15,681 nucleotides of DNA. Origin: Bifidobacterium breve (GTDB lineage: Bacteria; Actinomycetota; Acidimicrobiia; Acidimicrobiales; Ilumatobacteraceae). A model generated the notes under the pieces. It did not search any database and was not told the origin of the DNA. It saw nothing but the letters and a program-made list of their open reading frames with translations. This document shows positions 1-7,970 of the stretch, one piece after another. The position numbers and the translations under genes were made by a program. The DNA lies in contig CAMDER010000020.1 of NCBI GenBank assembly GCA_945896935.1, forward strand, positions 1 through 15,681, written 5' to 3'. Every line of letters starts with the position of its first letter. The stretch's first letter is position 1.

Positions 1-2
1 TT

Positions 3-758
3 TTTGTGGCTCGAAGTGGCCCGGTACAAGAGCCACATTTTTTGGTCAAGGCCGGACAACGAACTCTTTTTGATTACACCCGACTGACGCAATTCGGACA
101 TTGGAGCGGATGGGTTGAAGTCGATGGAGTGCGTCATGAAGTAGATGCAGTCTCGACTTACGGATCACGAGATCGTTCGTGGGGGGTTCGTCCCGTCGGA
201 CCCGCCGCAGAACTTGGCGCTCCCGTCGGTGAACGACAGTTCTATTGGTTATGGGCACCGATCAACTTTGAAAACTTTGCGACACACTTTGACGTCAACG
301 AATACGCGTCAGGAAAGCGCTGGCATGAAACCGGTTTTATCATTCCCGACGGCGATCAGCCTGCTCACGAAATGAAGCGTGTCGATTACGCGACACAATG
401 GCGCAGCGGTACACGTTGGGCAAGCGACTTCTCAATTGATCTGATCGATGAGTCTGCTGCGGTGCATTCAATTGTCTTAGAACCTCTCTATGAGTTCCAT
501 ATGCTCGGAATCGGCTACGGCAATCCCGAGTGGGGTCACGGACACTGGAAGGGCGAACTCGCAGTTGGCTCCGAACGTTGGAATCTGCCGGTAGACAAAC
601 CGTGCGATCCGCAAAACATTCACATTCAGGCCCTATGTCGGGCGACGATGACCGCTGCTGATGGTGTGACACATCAGGGAATCGGAATACTTGAGCAATT
701 AGTCCTCGGTCCTCATGAGCCAACCGGACTCACCGGAATTATTGACCCAGCGCGTTAG
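3..758 (+). CDS. DUF7064/DUF7065-like protein, 5'-truncated by the window edge
   Basis: The reading frame is open from the first bases of the window, and the GTG at position 6 lies inside what reads as conserved domain sequence. The gene therefore most likely begins upstream and only its C-terminal ~250 residues are seen. Counted from that GTG, the hallmark is a Gly-Ser-Arg-Asp-Arg-Ser-Trp-Gly stretch at residues 53-60, preceded by the Trp/Gly-rich segment FGHWSGW (30-36). I recognise this pattern from actinobacterial and proteobacterial proteins classed as DUF7064/DUF7065, which have a lipocalin- or AttH-like beta architecture. They often sit near lipid or steroid catabolism genes, but no reaction is established. 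There is no signal peptide or membrane segment in the visible part. It converges on the short-chain dehydrogenase gene with a 16-base gap and so is not in that operon. The family call is by pattern memory and moderately sure; the function is unknown. Confidence 0.6.
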   Translation, partial: FVARSGPVQEPHFLVKAGQRTLFDYTRLTQFGHWSGWVEVDGVRHEVDAVSTYGSRDRSWGVRPVGPAAELGAPVGERQFYWLWAPINFENFATHFDVNEYASGKRWHETGFIIPDGDQPAHEMKRVDYATQWRSGTRWASDFSIDLIDESAAVHSIVLEPLYEFHMLGIGYGNPEWGHGHWKGELAVGSERWNLPVDKPCDPQNIHIQALCRATMTAADGVTHQGIGILEQLVLGPHEPTGLTGIIDPAR

Positions 759-774
759 CAGCGTTCGATCAGCA

Positions 775-1566
775 TCAGGTATGGCGAATAGTCATCCCAC
801 CGTCAACGACGATTGATGCTCCGGTGACAAAACTCATCGCAGGCATACACAAACTGACCGTCATCTGCGCAACTTCTTCTGGCTCTCCGTAACGCCGTAG
901 AGCGACGTGTCGTTGTGCATACTTGCTTTTCATTTCGGCAGGAATAGCCTCAGTCATTCCTGTGTTGATTGGTCCAGGGCAGATGCAATTAACTGTGATT
1001 CCATCTTTGCCCAGTTCAACCGCCAAACTACGGGTGAGTCCGGTGACGCCCGATTTTGATGCTGAATAAGCAGACAATGTCGGTGTCGCAACGATTGATT
1101 CAGTAGAAGCAACATTGACAATTCTCCCAGAGGATGAACGCTTCAAATGTGGGAGGGCGGCTCGAATGAGATGCACGTACGCTGACAAGTTGATGGCCAG
1201 AGTTGTTTCCCAAGCAGCTAAGAAATCGTCATTTGATGAGGTGGCTGGAGAAGACAAAGAAATACCGGCATTGTTGATCACGATGTCAAGTGATCCGAGA
1301 GCAGCAACGGTTTTGTCAACGACAGTTTGAAGTTGATTAGTTTCTCGAACATCAACTGCGAAACCAATTGCCCGTTGCGCGCCATATTCGTTCGTAATCT
1401 CTAGAACGACCGCATCTACCTTGGCTTGATCGAGATCAACCACGGCGACCGACGCCCCTTCGTCGGCCAGTAGAAAGGCAGTAGCTCGACCCATGCCGCT
1501 TGCAGCGCCAGTCACTATTGCGACTTTGCCACTGAGGCTTCGGGAAAGTTTGCTGAGACGGGTCAT
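775..1566 (-). CDS. Short-chain dehydrogenase/reductase (SDR), classical type
   Basis: This is a 263-residue classical SDR, a soluble NAD(P)-dependent oxidoreductase acting on alcohol/ketone substrates. Visible motifs are the cofactor-binding TGxxxGxG (residues 19-26), Asp44 at the end of the second strand (favours NAD over NADP), NNAG (98-101), catalytic Ser154, and YSASK with Tyr167 and Lys171. The PGPINTGM segment (197-204) and C-terminal VVDGG (253-257) are standard for the FabG-like branch. The ATG at 1566 follows a GGGAG ribosome site that abuts the stop codon of the upstream gene, 11 bases away. It is therefore the last gene of the leftward operon. Substrate cannot be told from sequence; 3-oxoacyl reductase or hydroxysteroid dehydrogenase are both possible, and automatic 'FabG' labels should be treated with caution. 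Confidence 0.93.
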   Translation of the reverse strand: MTRLSKLSRSLSGKVAIVTGAASGMGRATAFLLADEGASVAVVDLDQAKVDAVVLEITNEYGAQRAIGFAVDVRETNQLQTVVDKTVAALGSLDIVINNAGISLSSPATSSNDDFLAAWETTLAINLSAYVHLIRAALPHLKRSSSGRIVNVASTESIVATPTLSAYSASKSGVTGLTRSLAVELGKDGITVNCICPGPINTGMTEAIPAEMKSKYAQRHVALRRYGEPEEVAQMTVSLCMPAMSFVTGASIVVDGGMTIRHT

Positions 1567-1577
1567 GAACGTTCTCC

Positions 1578-2021
1578 CTAGTTGCGTGAGTAGCGCTGCA
1601 TGCCACCCATGCCGTACATCTTCATGACTAAGGCACGATCGACAGTGACTTCCATAAAGGCTGTATCTGGGCTGTTGTCTGGTCCACCAGGAGCGAATCC
1701 ATCGAGGTCATAGTCGAAAACACCGGTCCATAAACGACGTTTGGTATCAATATCGCTCAGCACACGAGCCGAACCCCAGACTTCTACCCCATCACCGTTT
1801 TCGGTAACTTGCCAATGCAGTGCCACTTGTGGATTGGCATCAACGTTCTTCGTTTTCGTTGAAGTTAAGCCGACCATAATCCACAAGACTTCGCCATCCC
1901 AGCATGGATGAACCGGTACAACATCGGGAGCATTGTCTGCACCAACCGTTGCGATGTGCGCCCAAACGCTTAACGCAGAACACGCAGTCTTGACTTCTTC
2001 AATACCAATTTCGCTTGACAT
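1578..2021 (-). CDS. Pyridoxamine 5'-phosphate oxidase-family (FMN/F420 split-barrel) protein
   Basis: This 147-residue protein has the layout of the PNPOx-like split beta-barrel. There is an N-terminal helix, then strands around AHIATVGADNAPDVVPVHPCWDG (residues 21-43), a central WIMVGLTSTKTKNV segment (47-60) of the type that contacts flavin phosphate, and a second barrel half (VALHWQV 66-72, VEVWGSARVL 79-88). Family members bind FMN, F420 or haem and act as small oxidoreductases; actinobacteria have many F420 versions. The length is typical. The ATG at 2021 is preceded by AGGGGA at about 5 bases, a good ribosome site. The gene sits between the methyltransferase (33 bases upstream) and the SDR (11 bases downstream), both in the same direction. 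True pyridoxine phosphate oxidase activity is unlikely; cofactor and substrate are not determinable here. Confidence 0.82.
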   Translation of the reverse strand: MSSEIGIEEVKTACSALSVWAHIATVGADNAPDVVPVHPCWDGEVLWIMVGLTSTKTKNVDANPQVALHWQVTENGDGVEVWGSARVLSDIDTKRRLWTGVFDYDLDGFAPGGPDNSPDTAFMEVTVDRALVMKMYGMGGMQRYSRN

Positions 2022-2054
2022 TTTTCCCCTTATGAATGACTGTTCAATTTTTTA

Positions 2055-3146
2055 TTACGGACGCACTTCGTAAAACGCATTAAGCGAATGCTCAATATCA
2101 AGTTTTCGAAAACGAGTGAAGCCCGCCGCTGATGCCATACTGCGGGCTTTAGATTCTGGAAGACCTAAAGTTCCGAGTCCGGCTCCGCCCTCTGCCGACA
2201 TTGCTGATGACATGCAACTCATCACGCTGATGCCATACATCAATGAAGCCATTGGATTTTTAGCCATATTCTCTCCGAAGGTATCGAGGGCCTTGATATC
2301 AACAAGCAGCCAAATGCCGTCTGGTTTGAGAGAACGCCGAATCGCCTGCATGACATCTTGTGGATGGGTCATGTCATGAATGCAGTCGAACGCGGTCACA
2401 ATGTCAAGCGATTCGTTCTCTGGTAGCGGTGTCACCCTGGGATCAACGAAATGAACGTTGTCTGTTGCGTCAATCGTTTTCTTCTCATGCGCTCGATCAA
2501 GTGCGAAACGTGAGATGTCATATCCGGTCACAGAGGATTTCGGGAAAGCCTGCGCCATTCGAATTGCGGCTCCTCCAGCACCGCAACCAATATCTGCGAC
2601 GAGAGCGCCCGCTTCTAAACGTTGCACGGCGCCATCGAGGGCGGGAAGAACGACTGGTAGAAGATACGAACGACTCCACGGTTCAAAACTCCTCTCAATA
2701 CCGACCGCTCCCTCAGGACCATGACTGTCGTAATCGAGTCCAATACCCGTTTTAAAACTTTCGGGCAAAACTTTCAGGCTGTGCATAGTTTGCGGCAGGC
2801 GGTGGAACATCCCCATTCCAAATGCTGGGTGGAGTTCATCAGACAAAACAACGACTGCTTCGGGTGTCATTGAATATCGCTCAATCCCTTGGTCATCGAT
2901 AGCTACTTCAATCAGTCGTGCAGCTGCTTGATTATGTATCCATTCCTGCACCCATCGCGGATGAAGCTGGAGTGAGGCTGCTAATTCTTCAGATGTGACG
3001 GGTTGCGGAAACGACGAAAGGCTTCGATACAGGCCAAGTTGGTCTCCGAGGTGAATCATTCCCGACGTGACTGCACCTTCAAGTTTTGAAAAGACCAAGA
3101 AGGAATACATCTTGAGAAGATTTAGGTCTAAATCACGCTGTGTCAT
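2055..3146 (-). CDS. Winged-helix/SAM-dependent methyltransferase, Rv2258c-like
   Basis: A 363-residue protein with an N-terminal helical/winged-helix domain (about residues 20-100) and a class I Rossmann methyltransferase domain (about 165-363). Motif I is ADIGCGAGG (184-192), with an acidic residue at the end of strand 2 (Asp210) and a FDCIHDM segment (253-259) at the motif IV position. This arrangement resembles Mycobacterium tuberculosis Rv2258c and small-molecule O/N-methyltransferases that dimerise through the N-terminal domain. A Met- and Gly-rich loop (about 299-330) after strand 5 could cap the substrate pocket. I chose the ATG at 3146 rather than the TTG at 3149: AAAGGA lies 8 bases ahead, and the ATG overlaps the stop of the phosphatase gene by one base (TGATG), which suggests translational coupling. 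Methyl acceptor unknown. Confidence 0.85.
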   Translation of the reverse strand: MTQRDLDLNLLKMYSFLVFSKLEGAVTSGMIHLGDQLGLYRSLSSFPQPVTSEELAASLQLHPRWVQEWIHNQAAARLIEVAIDDQGIERYSMTPEAVVVLSDELHPAFGMGMFHRLPQTMHSLKVLPESFKTGIGLDYDSHGPEGAVGIERSFEPWSRSYLLPVVLPALDGAVQRLEAGALVADIGCGAGGAAIRMAQAFPKSSVTGYDISRFALDRAHEKKTIDATDNVHFVDPRVTPLPENESLDIVTAFDCIHDMTHPQDVMQAIRRSLKPDGIWLLVDIKALDTFGENMAKNPMASLMYGISVMSCMSSAMSAEGGAGLGTLGLPESKARSMASAAGFTRFRKLDIEHSLNAFYEVRP

Positions 3147-3832
3147 CAAAAAGTCCTTTGATCAGCTGCCATGTGTTCGACATCGCTCAGTTTTGTTAAC
3201 CCAAAGAAGTGTCCATCACCAATCTGGAAAGATTCAAGACGACTCATTGATGCGTGAGCGATAACGAAACGCTCCCATTCCCAGGGTGTGGGAGCAAGAC
3301 CCAAGATATGCCCGATGAAGACACTGTTCGTTCCGGCGTGAGCGATGCAAAGAATTTTTCGATCGGGCTTCTCAATATGCCAAACTGGAAGCTCTTGAGA
3401 ACTAGCGGTAATGCCGCGATCGCTCAAGAATTTGTCGGCTCCTTCATGGATGCGAACAACAAAATCGCGAACTGGCTCGCCGTCGGTCAGCCCGTCCCAA
3501 CGCTTCTCGGCGATTCGGCTACGTTCTTCGCGGTATGCATCGTCAGCTTTCTGACGTGGAGTGCCGTGCCACAAGGGATTACGAATCTCCTCGAGCCAAT
3601 CTTGAGTGACATCTGGCCCGACAGTGATATTGCGTTGAGCTAAAAGTGGCTGGGCCGTTTGCTGGGCGCGCACTAGTGGTGAAACCCAAATCTCATCAAA
3701 ATGCTCGCCCGCAAGCGCCTGTGCCACGCAATGGGCCTGTGCGAATCCCAATTGAGTCAGAGGTGGGTTATCAACATTGAGGTCATCGCGAATCCACTCG
3801 GGTTGCCCGTGCCGCACAAGAACTATTTCCAT
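3146..3832 (-). CDS. Histidine phosphatase superfamily protein (phosphoglycerate mutase-like)
   Basis: The protein begins directly with strand 1 and the catalytic RHG motif (MEIVLVRHG, Arg7-His8-Gly9). It continues with SPLVRAQQTA (51-60; Arg55 binds phosphate), an acidic Glu81/Glu82 at the proton-donor position, and the second catalytic His in AHAGT (His165). These define the histidine phosphatase branch 2 fold; substrates in the family range from sugar phosphates to alpha-ribazole phosphate. The frame is open further upstream to 3949, but that 39-residue extension would run back into the ABC transporter gene and precede the canonical start of the fold. I therefore place the start at the ATG at 3832, 28 bases after the transporter stop, with a weak AGG ahead. 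The length (228) fits the family. Substrate unknown. Confidence 0.88.
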   Translation of the reverse strand: MEIVLVRHGQPEWIRDDLNVDNPPLTQLGFAQAHCVAQALAGEHFDEIWVSPLVRAQQTAQPLLAQRNITVGPDVTQDWLEEIRNPLWHGTPRQKADDAYREERSRIAEKRWDGLTDGEPVRDFVVRIHEGADKFLSDRGITASSQELPVWHIEKPDRKILCIAHAGTNSVFIGHILGLAPTPWEWERFVIAHASMSRLESFQIGDGHFFGLTKLSDVEHMAADQRTF

Positions 3833-3860
3833 GCAACCTATTGTGGCACTTTTACCCGAC

Positions 3861-5672
3861 TCAATCAGAGGTGTTGTGCGATGACTCCCAAGATTTGTAC
3901 ATCTCGGAGTACAAACCAGGTGCACCAACCAATTCATCGTGTGATCCATCTTGAACTAATAGACCTGAATCAAGAACAAGAACCCGATCCGCCCGAACAG
4001 CGGTTGATAATCGGTGAGCAATCGAAATGGTGGTGCGCCCTCGAGAGAGTTTGTCGAGAGCCCGAGTCAGTCGGACTTCGGTCGACGCATCAACCGAAGA
4101 TGTGGCCTCATCAAGAATCAAGATGGACGGGTTAATGAGCGACGCTCGCACTAAAGCGACAAGTTGACGTTCTCCTGCTGATAATTGCGAACCGCGTTGT
4201 CCAACCATTGTCTCTAACCCAGCAGGTAAAGATGAAAACCAGTCTTGGAGATCGACGTTTGTAAACGCATCAATGAGATTCTGGTCAGACGCTTGAGGCA
4301 GGACAAATCTGAGGTTGGCAGCAATGGTGTCGGAGAAAAGGAAAGGTTCTTGTGGCACTACAACGAGCAACTCTCGTAAAGCCTCGTTATCTATTCGATT
4401 CAACGGAACCCCGCCGATTGAAATCATTCCGCTCGTCGGATCAGAAAATCGAGATAACAATCGGCCGAGAGTCGTCTTGCCTGATCCAGTCTCACCAACA
4501 ACAGCGACCTGTGTTCCAAACTGTATGACGCAATTGATACGACTGAGAACCGCACTATTTTCGCCCCTCACCTCACCGTCCCGAGGACGATAAAAAAAAG
4601 TCACATTGTTGATCTTGATGTCAAGAGGTTGGTCACCTATTTCAATCGGGAATTCAGCCGGAGGTGGCCCAGCCGGAATTGACAAAATCCCTAAAATTCG
4701 CCGCATTCCTGAAACTGCCGTTTGAGTTTGGTCGAGCACTTCGGTGAGCTCAGCGATCGGTTCTAAGAATCGATATGTCAGAAAAATGAACCCGACAAGG
4801 GCTCCCGCGGTCAGACCCGAACTTGAACCTCGCCATAAACCAACGAAAACGACGGCTGATACCGCGATCGCCCCGAAAATTTCACCCGATGGAAAAAGAA
4901 GCGCTCCTATCAAGGTGGCTTTGGTCTGCTTGTCTCCACGAATTTTCGAAGACTTCTTGACTCGAACACCGAAGATCGCTCCGGCTGAATAGGCGTGCAG
5001 AGTTTCAGCTCCTGTTACTAATTCTGCGGTGTTACCCAGGAGATCAGCATTAGCCAAACGAGATCCGTCGTAAGCAGTGATGAGCCTTGCTTGAACTCGA
5101 CGGAGAACGTACACGAGAGGTGCAGAGATAAAAATAACAAGAAGAGCTAATGACCAGTCGTAGACGAGCATCACGCATGCAACAATGATCATCAATGCCC
5201 CATTGAGCAGATATGCCAAGCCGCCCCAAGAGAAAAATTGGGAGAGAGTTTCAACATCAGATGTCACTCGTGCAACGAGTGATCCACGCTGCTCGTCGTT
5301 GTGATCTTCGAGACTCAATTGATGAATGTGCTGAAAAAGTTTGACGCGAAGGTCGAAAAGAGCCGACTCACTTCGTTGACCCAAACGCGAGACTGCTGTT
5401 CGTTGAGCAATACTCGCAATTACTAGATAAATCGCCGCACCCAGACACATCTTGACGACAAGTGCGACGTCAACCGTTTGTGCTGAGCCCCGAATTGATC
5501 GCTGTAACCCATGGTCAATGGCCTGTTGGATGACAACCGGAACCACCACGCGACCGCTGGCTCCAATCATTGCCAACAATAAAGTGAACCCGATTCCCTG
5601 ACGAAGACTTGGCACAGCGTGAACGCCACGAGAGAGTGTTTCTAACGTTCCAGCAACCCGTGGAGTCGTCAT
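3861..5672 (-). CDS. ABC exporter half-transporter with intact catalytic ATP site and LSAGE signature
   Basis: A 603-residue fused transmembrane-plus-ATPase protein of the type IV (MDR/MsbA-like) exporter class, inner membrane. The N-terminal half (about 25-325) carries six hydrophobic spans. The ATPase half shows Walker A GETGSGKT (393-400), the Q-loop Gln441, Walker B ending Asp521-Glu522 with the catalytic Glu present, and the switch His553 in IAHRLS. The signature reads LSAGE (497-501) in place of LSGGQ. It overlaps the previous gene by 4 bases (ATGA), so the two are very probably made in equal amounts and pair. The altered signature here together with the altered Walker B of its partner is the pattern of heterodimeric exporters such as TM287/288 and BmrCD, in which one of two ATP sites is degenerate. 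Substrate unknown; a hydrophobic small molecule, lipid or peptide is usual. Confidence 0.94.
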   Translation of the reverse strand: MTTPRVAGTLETLSRGVHAVPSLRQGIGFTLLLAMIGASGRVVVPVVIQQAIDHGLQRSIRGSAQTVDVALVVKMCLGAAIYLVIASIAQRTAVSRLGQRSESALFDLRVKLFQHIHQLSLEDHNDEQRGSLVARVTSDVETLSQFFSWGGLAYLLNGALMIIVACVMLVYDWSLALLVIFISAPLVYVLRRVQARLITAYDGSRLANADLLGNTAELVTGAETLHAYSAGAIFGVRVKKSSKIRGDKQTKATLIGALLFPSGEIFGAIAVSAVVFVGLWRGSSSGLTAGALVGFIFLTYRFLEPIAELTEVLDQTQTAVSGMRRILGILSIPAGPPPAEFPIEIGDQPLDIKINNVTFFYRPRDGEVRGENSAVLSRINCVIQFGTQVAVVGETGSGKTTLGRLLSRFSDPTSGMISIGGVPLNRIDNEALRELLVVVPQEPFLFSDTIAANLRFVLPQASDQNLIDAFTNVDLQDWFSSLPAGLETMVGQRGSQLSAGERQLVALVRASLINPSILILDEATSSVDASTEVRLTRALDKLSRGRTTISIAHRLSTAVRADRVLVLDSGLLVQDGSHDELVGAPGLYSEMYKSWESSHNTSD

Positions 5673-7411
5673 AACGATTCATCCTCAAATTCTTGAGGCT
5701 CCTCGTACGCCTGCATCAAACTTCGATATGACACGTTTTGGATCAATAGCTCAACGTGTGACGTCGGACCATGAATCGAACCCTGATCAAAAAACATAAT
5801 TTGATCAGCCATACCAATGAGGGACGGACGTGAGGCCACGGCTATTACTGTCGAACCAGGAAGACCTGATTTGATGTTGCGCAATACCTTGACTTCGGTG
5901 TTCGGATCGAGAGCGCTTGTCGTGTCATCAAGAATCAGAATGCTTGGTCGCCGAATGACTGCTCGTGCCAGGGCGATTCGTTGCCGCTGACCACCTGACA
6001 AACCAACTCCTCGTTCACCAATGATGGTGTCAAAACCTTGTGGAAGCGCTTGAACAAAGTCGGCCTCAGCGATTCTCAAAGCCCACTCAACTTCTTCGTC
6101 AGAAAAGTTGCTCCCTAAACAAACATTGTCTCGTACGGAAGTACCGAAAAGAAAAGGTTCTTGAAAAACAAAACTCGTTAACTGATCTCTAGTTGAAACT
6201 GAACCAGAGAAAATGGGCGTAATTCCGGCGAGGGATTCAACAAACGTCGACTTTCCACTTCCGGTGTATCCAACGATTGCCGTAAATGATTGGGCAGAGA
6301 AAGAAATAGAGACGTTTCGAAAAAGAATGTTGGTGTCGTCGTATCCGATTGATACCGAATCAAGAACGAGCGAACTCGAACCATGTGTGAATAATGAACG
6401 CGGATCATCAACGATTGGGCTTCTTCGTAGGCTTTGTATTCGATCGAAACCTGCTTGTGAACGTGGCATCTCTGACAGGGCGTAACCGATGAGACGTAAA
6501 GGAAATACCAGAAGAGTGAACATATAAATAAAACTTGCTAATTCTCCAACAGATAAATCTCCACTACGAACTCGATACGCGCCGCCTACTACTAAACAGA
6601 TATTGGTCACGTTAGGTACGAAATCAAGAGCAGCCTCAAATAGGGATCTCAGGCGGATTGCTTCGATACGTGCATTTTGAACCCGTGACGCAATGATCGC
6701 TAAACGTTCAGTTTCGCGATTCTCTGCGCCGAATGCTTTGACAACAGTGACCCCTTCAAAACTCTCGTGTACCGCAGCCGACAATAAGCCGAGTTCACCT
6801 TGAGCGATATCAAACCATTTATCCACTCGTCGTTGATACAGGACGTTGAGTCCTATCAAGGCTGGAAAAACTGCTGTGGCGGCGAGACCGAGAGCAGTAT
6901 CGGTTGAGATCAGACCGAGAGCGGCAATTGCCATCATCAAGATGACACTGCTTGCATAAGGCAGAGGCGCCATGACGGCCACACTGGCCTCAACATCTAC
7001 CCCGGCCCGAGTTAACAAATCACCGGTTGATTGTTGACGATGCCATTGCGGCGGTTGCTTGACGATGACATCAACAACTTCATCGGTCAAACTTTGTGCA
7101 GTTCGCCACTGGGCGCGACCCGCAAACGACCGACGAACGACAACTCCACCGGCTCGAATAAGAGAAAGCCCGATCAAGAGGCCAACTGCGGTCAAAGTTT
7201 GAGAGAAAGAAAATGTATTGGCATCAAAACGTCTGATAATGACTTCATCAATGATCCAACGCAATAACCACGATGAGCCCACGGTACAAACTGCGAACAC
7301 CGCTGCTCCCGCCATTGAGATTGCAAAAAGACCAGGGTGGTACGTGACCAAGGACCGAATCAAGGTCGATGCACGACGAAACCTTCCTGAAGTTGATGAA
7401 TGATCGTGCAC
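5669..7411 (-). CDS. ABC exporter half-transporter with degenerate catalytic site, partner of the next gene
   Basis: A 580-residue fused permease/ATPase, first gene of the leftward operon. The membrane domain covers about residues 25-320. In the ATPase domain Walker A is GYTGSGKS (381-388), Q-loop Gln417, and a canonical signature LSGGQ (471-475). The Walker B ends Asp495-Asp496, so the catalytic Glu is replaced by Asp, and the switch His is replaced by Ser527 (VASRPS). Both changes are expected in the non-catalytic member of a heterodimeric exporter. The canonical signature would face the partner's intact Walker A/B and complete the one active site. No ATG lies nearby; the GTG at 7411 starts the frame, with AGGA 8 bases ahead. 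It is divergent from the DoxX gene with only 28 bases between start codons. Confidence 0.93.
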   Translation of the reverse strand: MHDHSSTSGRFRRASTLIRSLVTYHPGLFAISMAGAAVFAVCTVGSSWLLRWIIDEVIIRRFDANTFSFSQTLTAVGLLIGLSLIRAGGVVVRRSFAGRAQWRTAQSLTDEVVDVIVKQPPQWHRQQSTGDLLTRAGVDVEASVAVMAPLPYASSVILMMAIAALGLISTDTALGLAATAVFPALIGLNVLYQRRVDKWFDIAQGELGLLSAAVHESFEGVTVVKAFGAENRETERLAIIASRVQNARIEAIRLRSLFEAALDFVPNVTNICLVVGGAYRVRSGDLSVGELASFIYMFTLLVFPLRLIGYALSEMPRSQAGFDRIQSLRRSPIVDDPRSLFTHGSSSLVLDSVSIGYDDTNILFRNVSISFSAQSFTAIVGYTGSGKSTFVESLAGITPIFSGSVSTRDQLTSFVFQEPFLFGTSVRDNVCLGSNFSDEEVEWALRIAEADFVQALPQGFDTIIGERGVGLSGGQRQRIALARAVIRRPSILILDDTTSALDPNTEVKVLRNIKSGLPGSTVIAVASRPSLIGMADQIMFFDQGSIHGPTSHVELLIQNVSYRSLMQAYEEPQEFEDESL

Positions 7412-7427
7412 CCGATATTCCTAGCAG

Positions 7428-7433
7428 TAATCT
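7428..7433 (+). promoter_or_regulatory. Probable leaderless promoter -10 (TAATCT) for the DoxX gene
   Basis: TAATCT sits exactly 6 bases before the ATG at 7440, the spacing expected when transcription starts at the first base of the start codon. No convincing ribosome site precedes this ATG. The same geometry recurs at 9196-9201, 13759-13764 and 15299-15304. No clear -35 is visible. Confidence 0.55.
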
Positions 7434-7439
7434 GAAGCC

Positions 7440-7970
7440 ATGCTTAGTGTTCAAAATCAGTTTGGGTTAGATCAAATCAATTTCGGTTTGCTCGTTCTAC
7501 GGTTAGTGCTCGGTTTGTTCCTTGCTTACCACGGATACAACAAGGTTTTCGGTAAGGGCGGTCTGTCTGGAACTGCCTCTTGGTTCGGAAGTATCGGTAT
7601 GAAGTGGCCAAAGTGGCAGGCACGAATGGCCGCCGCTACCGAGATTGGTGCAGGTGTGCTTTTGGCGGTAGGTCTGCTCACTCCCTTTGCCGCAGCAGGT
7701 GTCATTGGCGTCATGGTGGTTGCTATCTACACATCGCATTTGAAGGTCGGATTTTTTGTTTTCCTTCCCAATCAAGGCTGGGAATACTGCGCAACGATCG
7801 CGTTAGGAGCGCTCGCCGTCGGATCAATGGGACCTGGCGAATGGTCGATTGACAATGCCATTGATTTTAATATTTCAGGCTGGGGCGCACTAGTTGTTAC
7901 CGCCGCTCTTGGTGTCGGTGGAGCCGTGTTGCACCTTGCAACTTCATATCGTCCAGCTAAAACATCATGA
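7440..7970 (+). CDS. DoxX family membrane protein
   Basis: A 176-residue integral membrane protein. Hydrophobic spans lie at about 14-32, 63-82, 84-101, 115-130 and 146-166. The first ends in the DoxX-type LRLVLGLFLAYHGYNKVFG segment (20-38, with Arg21 and the His31-Gly32 pair), and GALAVGSMGPGEWSIDNA (123-140) matches the conserved C-terminal region of actinobacterial DoxX proteins. In mycobacteria DoxX forms a membrane-associated oxidoreductase complex with SodA and the sulfurtransferase SseA; in other organisms DoxX-like proteins are thiosulfate:quinone oxidoreductase subunits or of unknown role. No such partner is adjacent here. The gene shares a 4-base ATGA overlap with the next one, so the two are coupled. 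Family assignment is firm; the activity is not. Confidence 0.87.
   Translation: MLSVQNQFGLDQINFGLLVLRLVLGLFLAYHGYNKVFGKGGLSGTASWFGSIGMKWPKWQARMAAATEIGAGVLLAVGLLTPFAAAGVIGVMVVAIYTSHLKVGFFVFLPNQGWEYCATIALGALAVGSMGPGEWSIDNAIDFNISGWGALVVTAALGVGGAVLHLATSYRPAKTS

Noticed and set aside
3147..3149. TTG start for the methyltransferase
   Set aside because: The next codon is ATG with better ribosome-site spacing and a TGATG junction.
3833..3949. Upstream extension of the histidine phosphatase frame (39 residues from an ATG at 3949)
   Set aside because: It would overlap the ABC transporter gene and precede the canonical strand-1/RHG start of the family; the ATG at 3832 gives the usual N-terminus.
3254..4135. 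Open frames on the + strand at 3254-3643 and 3701-4135
   Set aside because: They lie opposite the well-supported phosphatase and ABC genes and show no family motifs or start signals.
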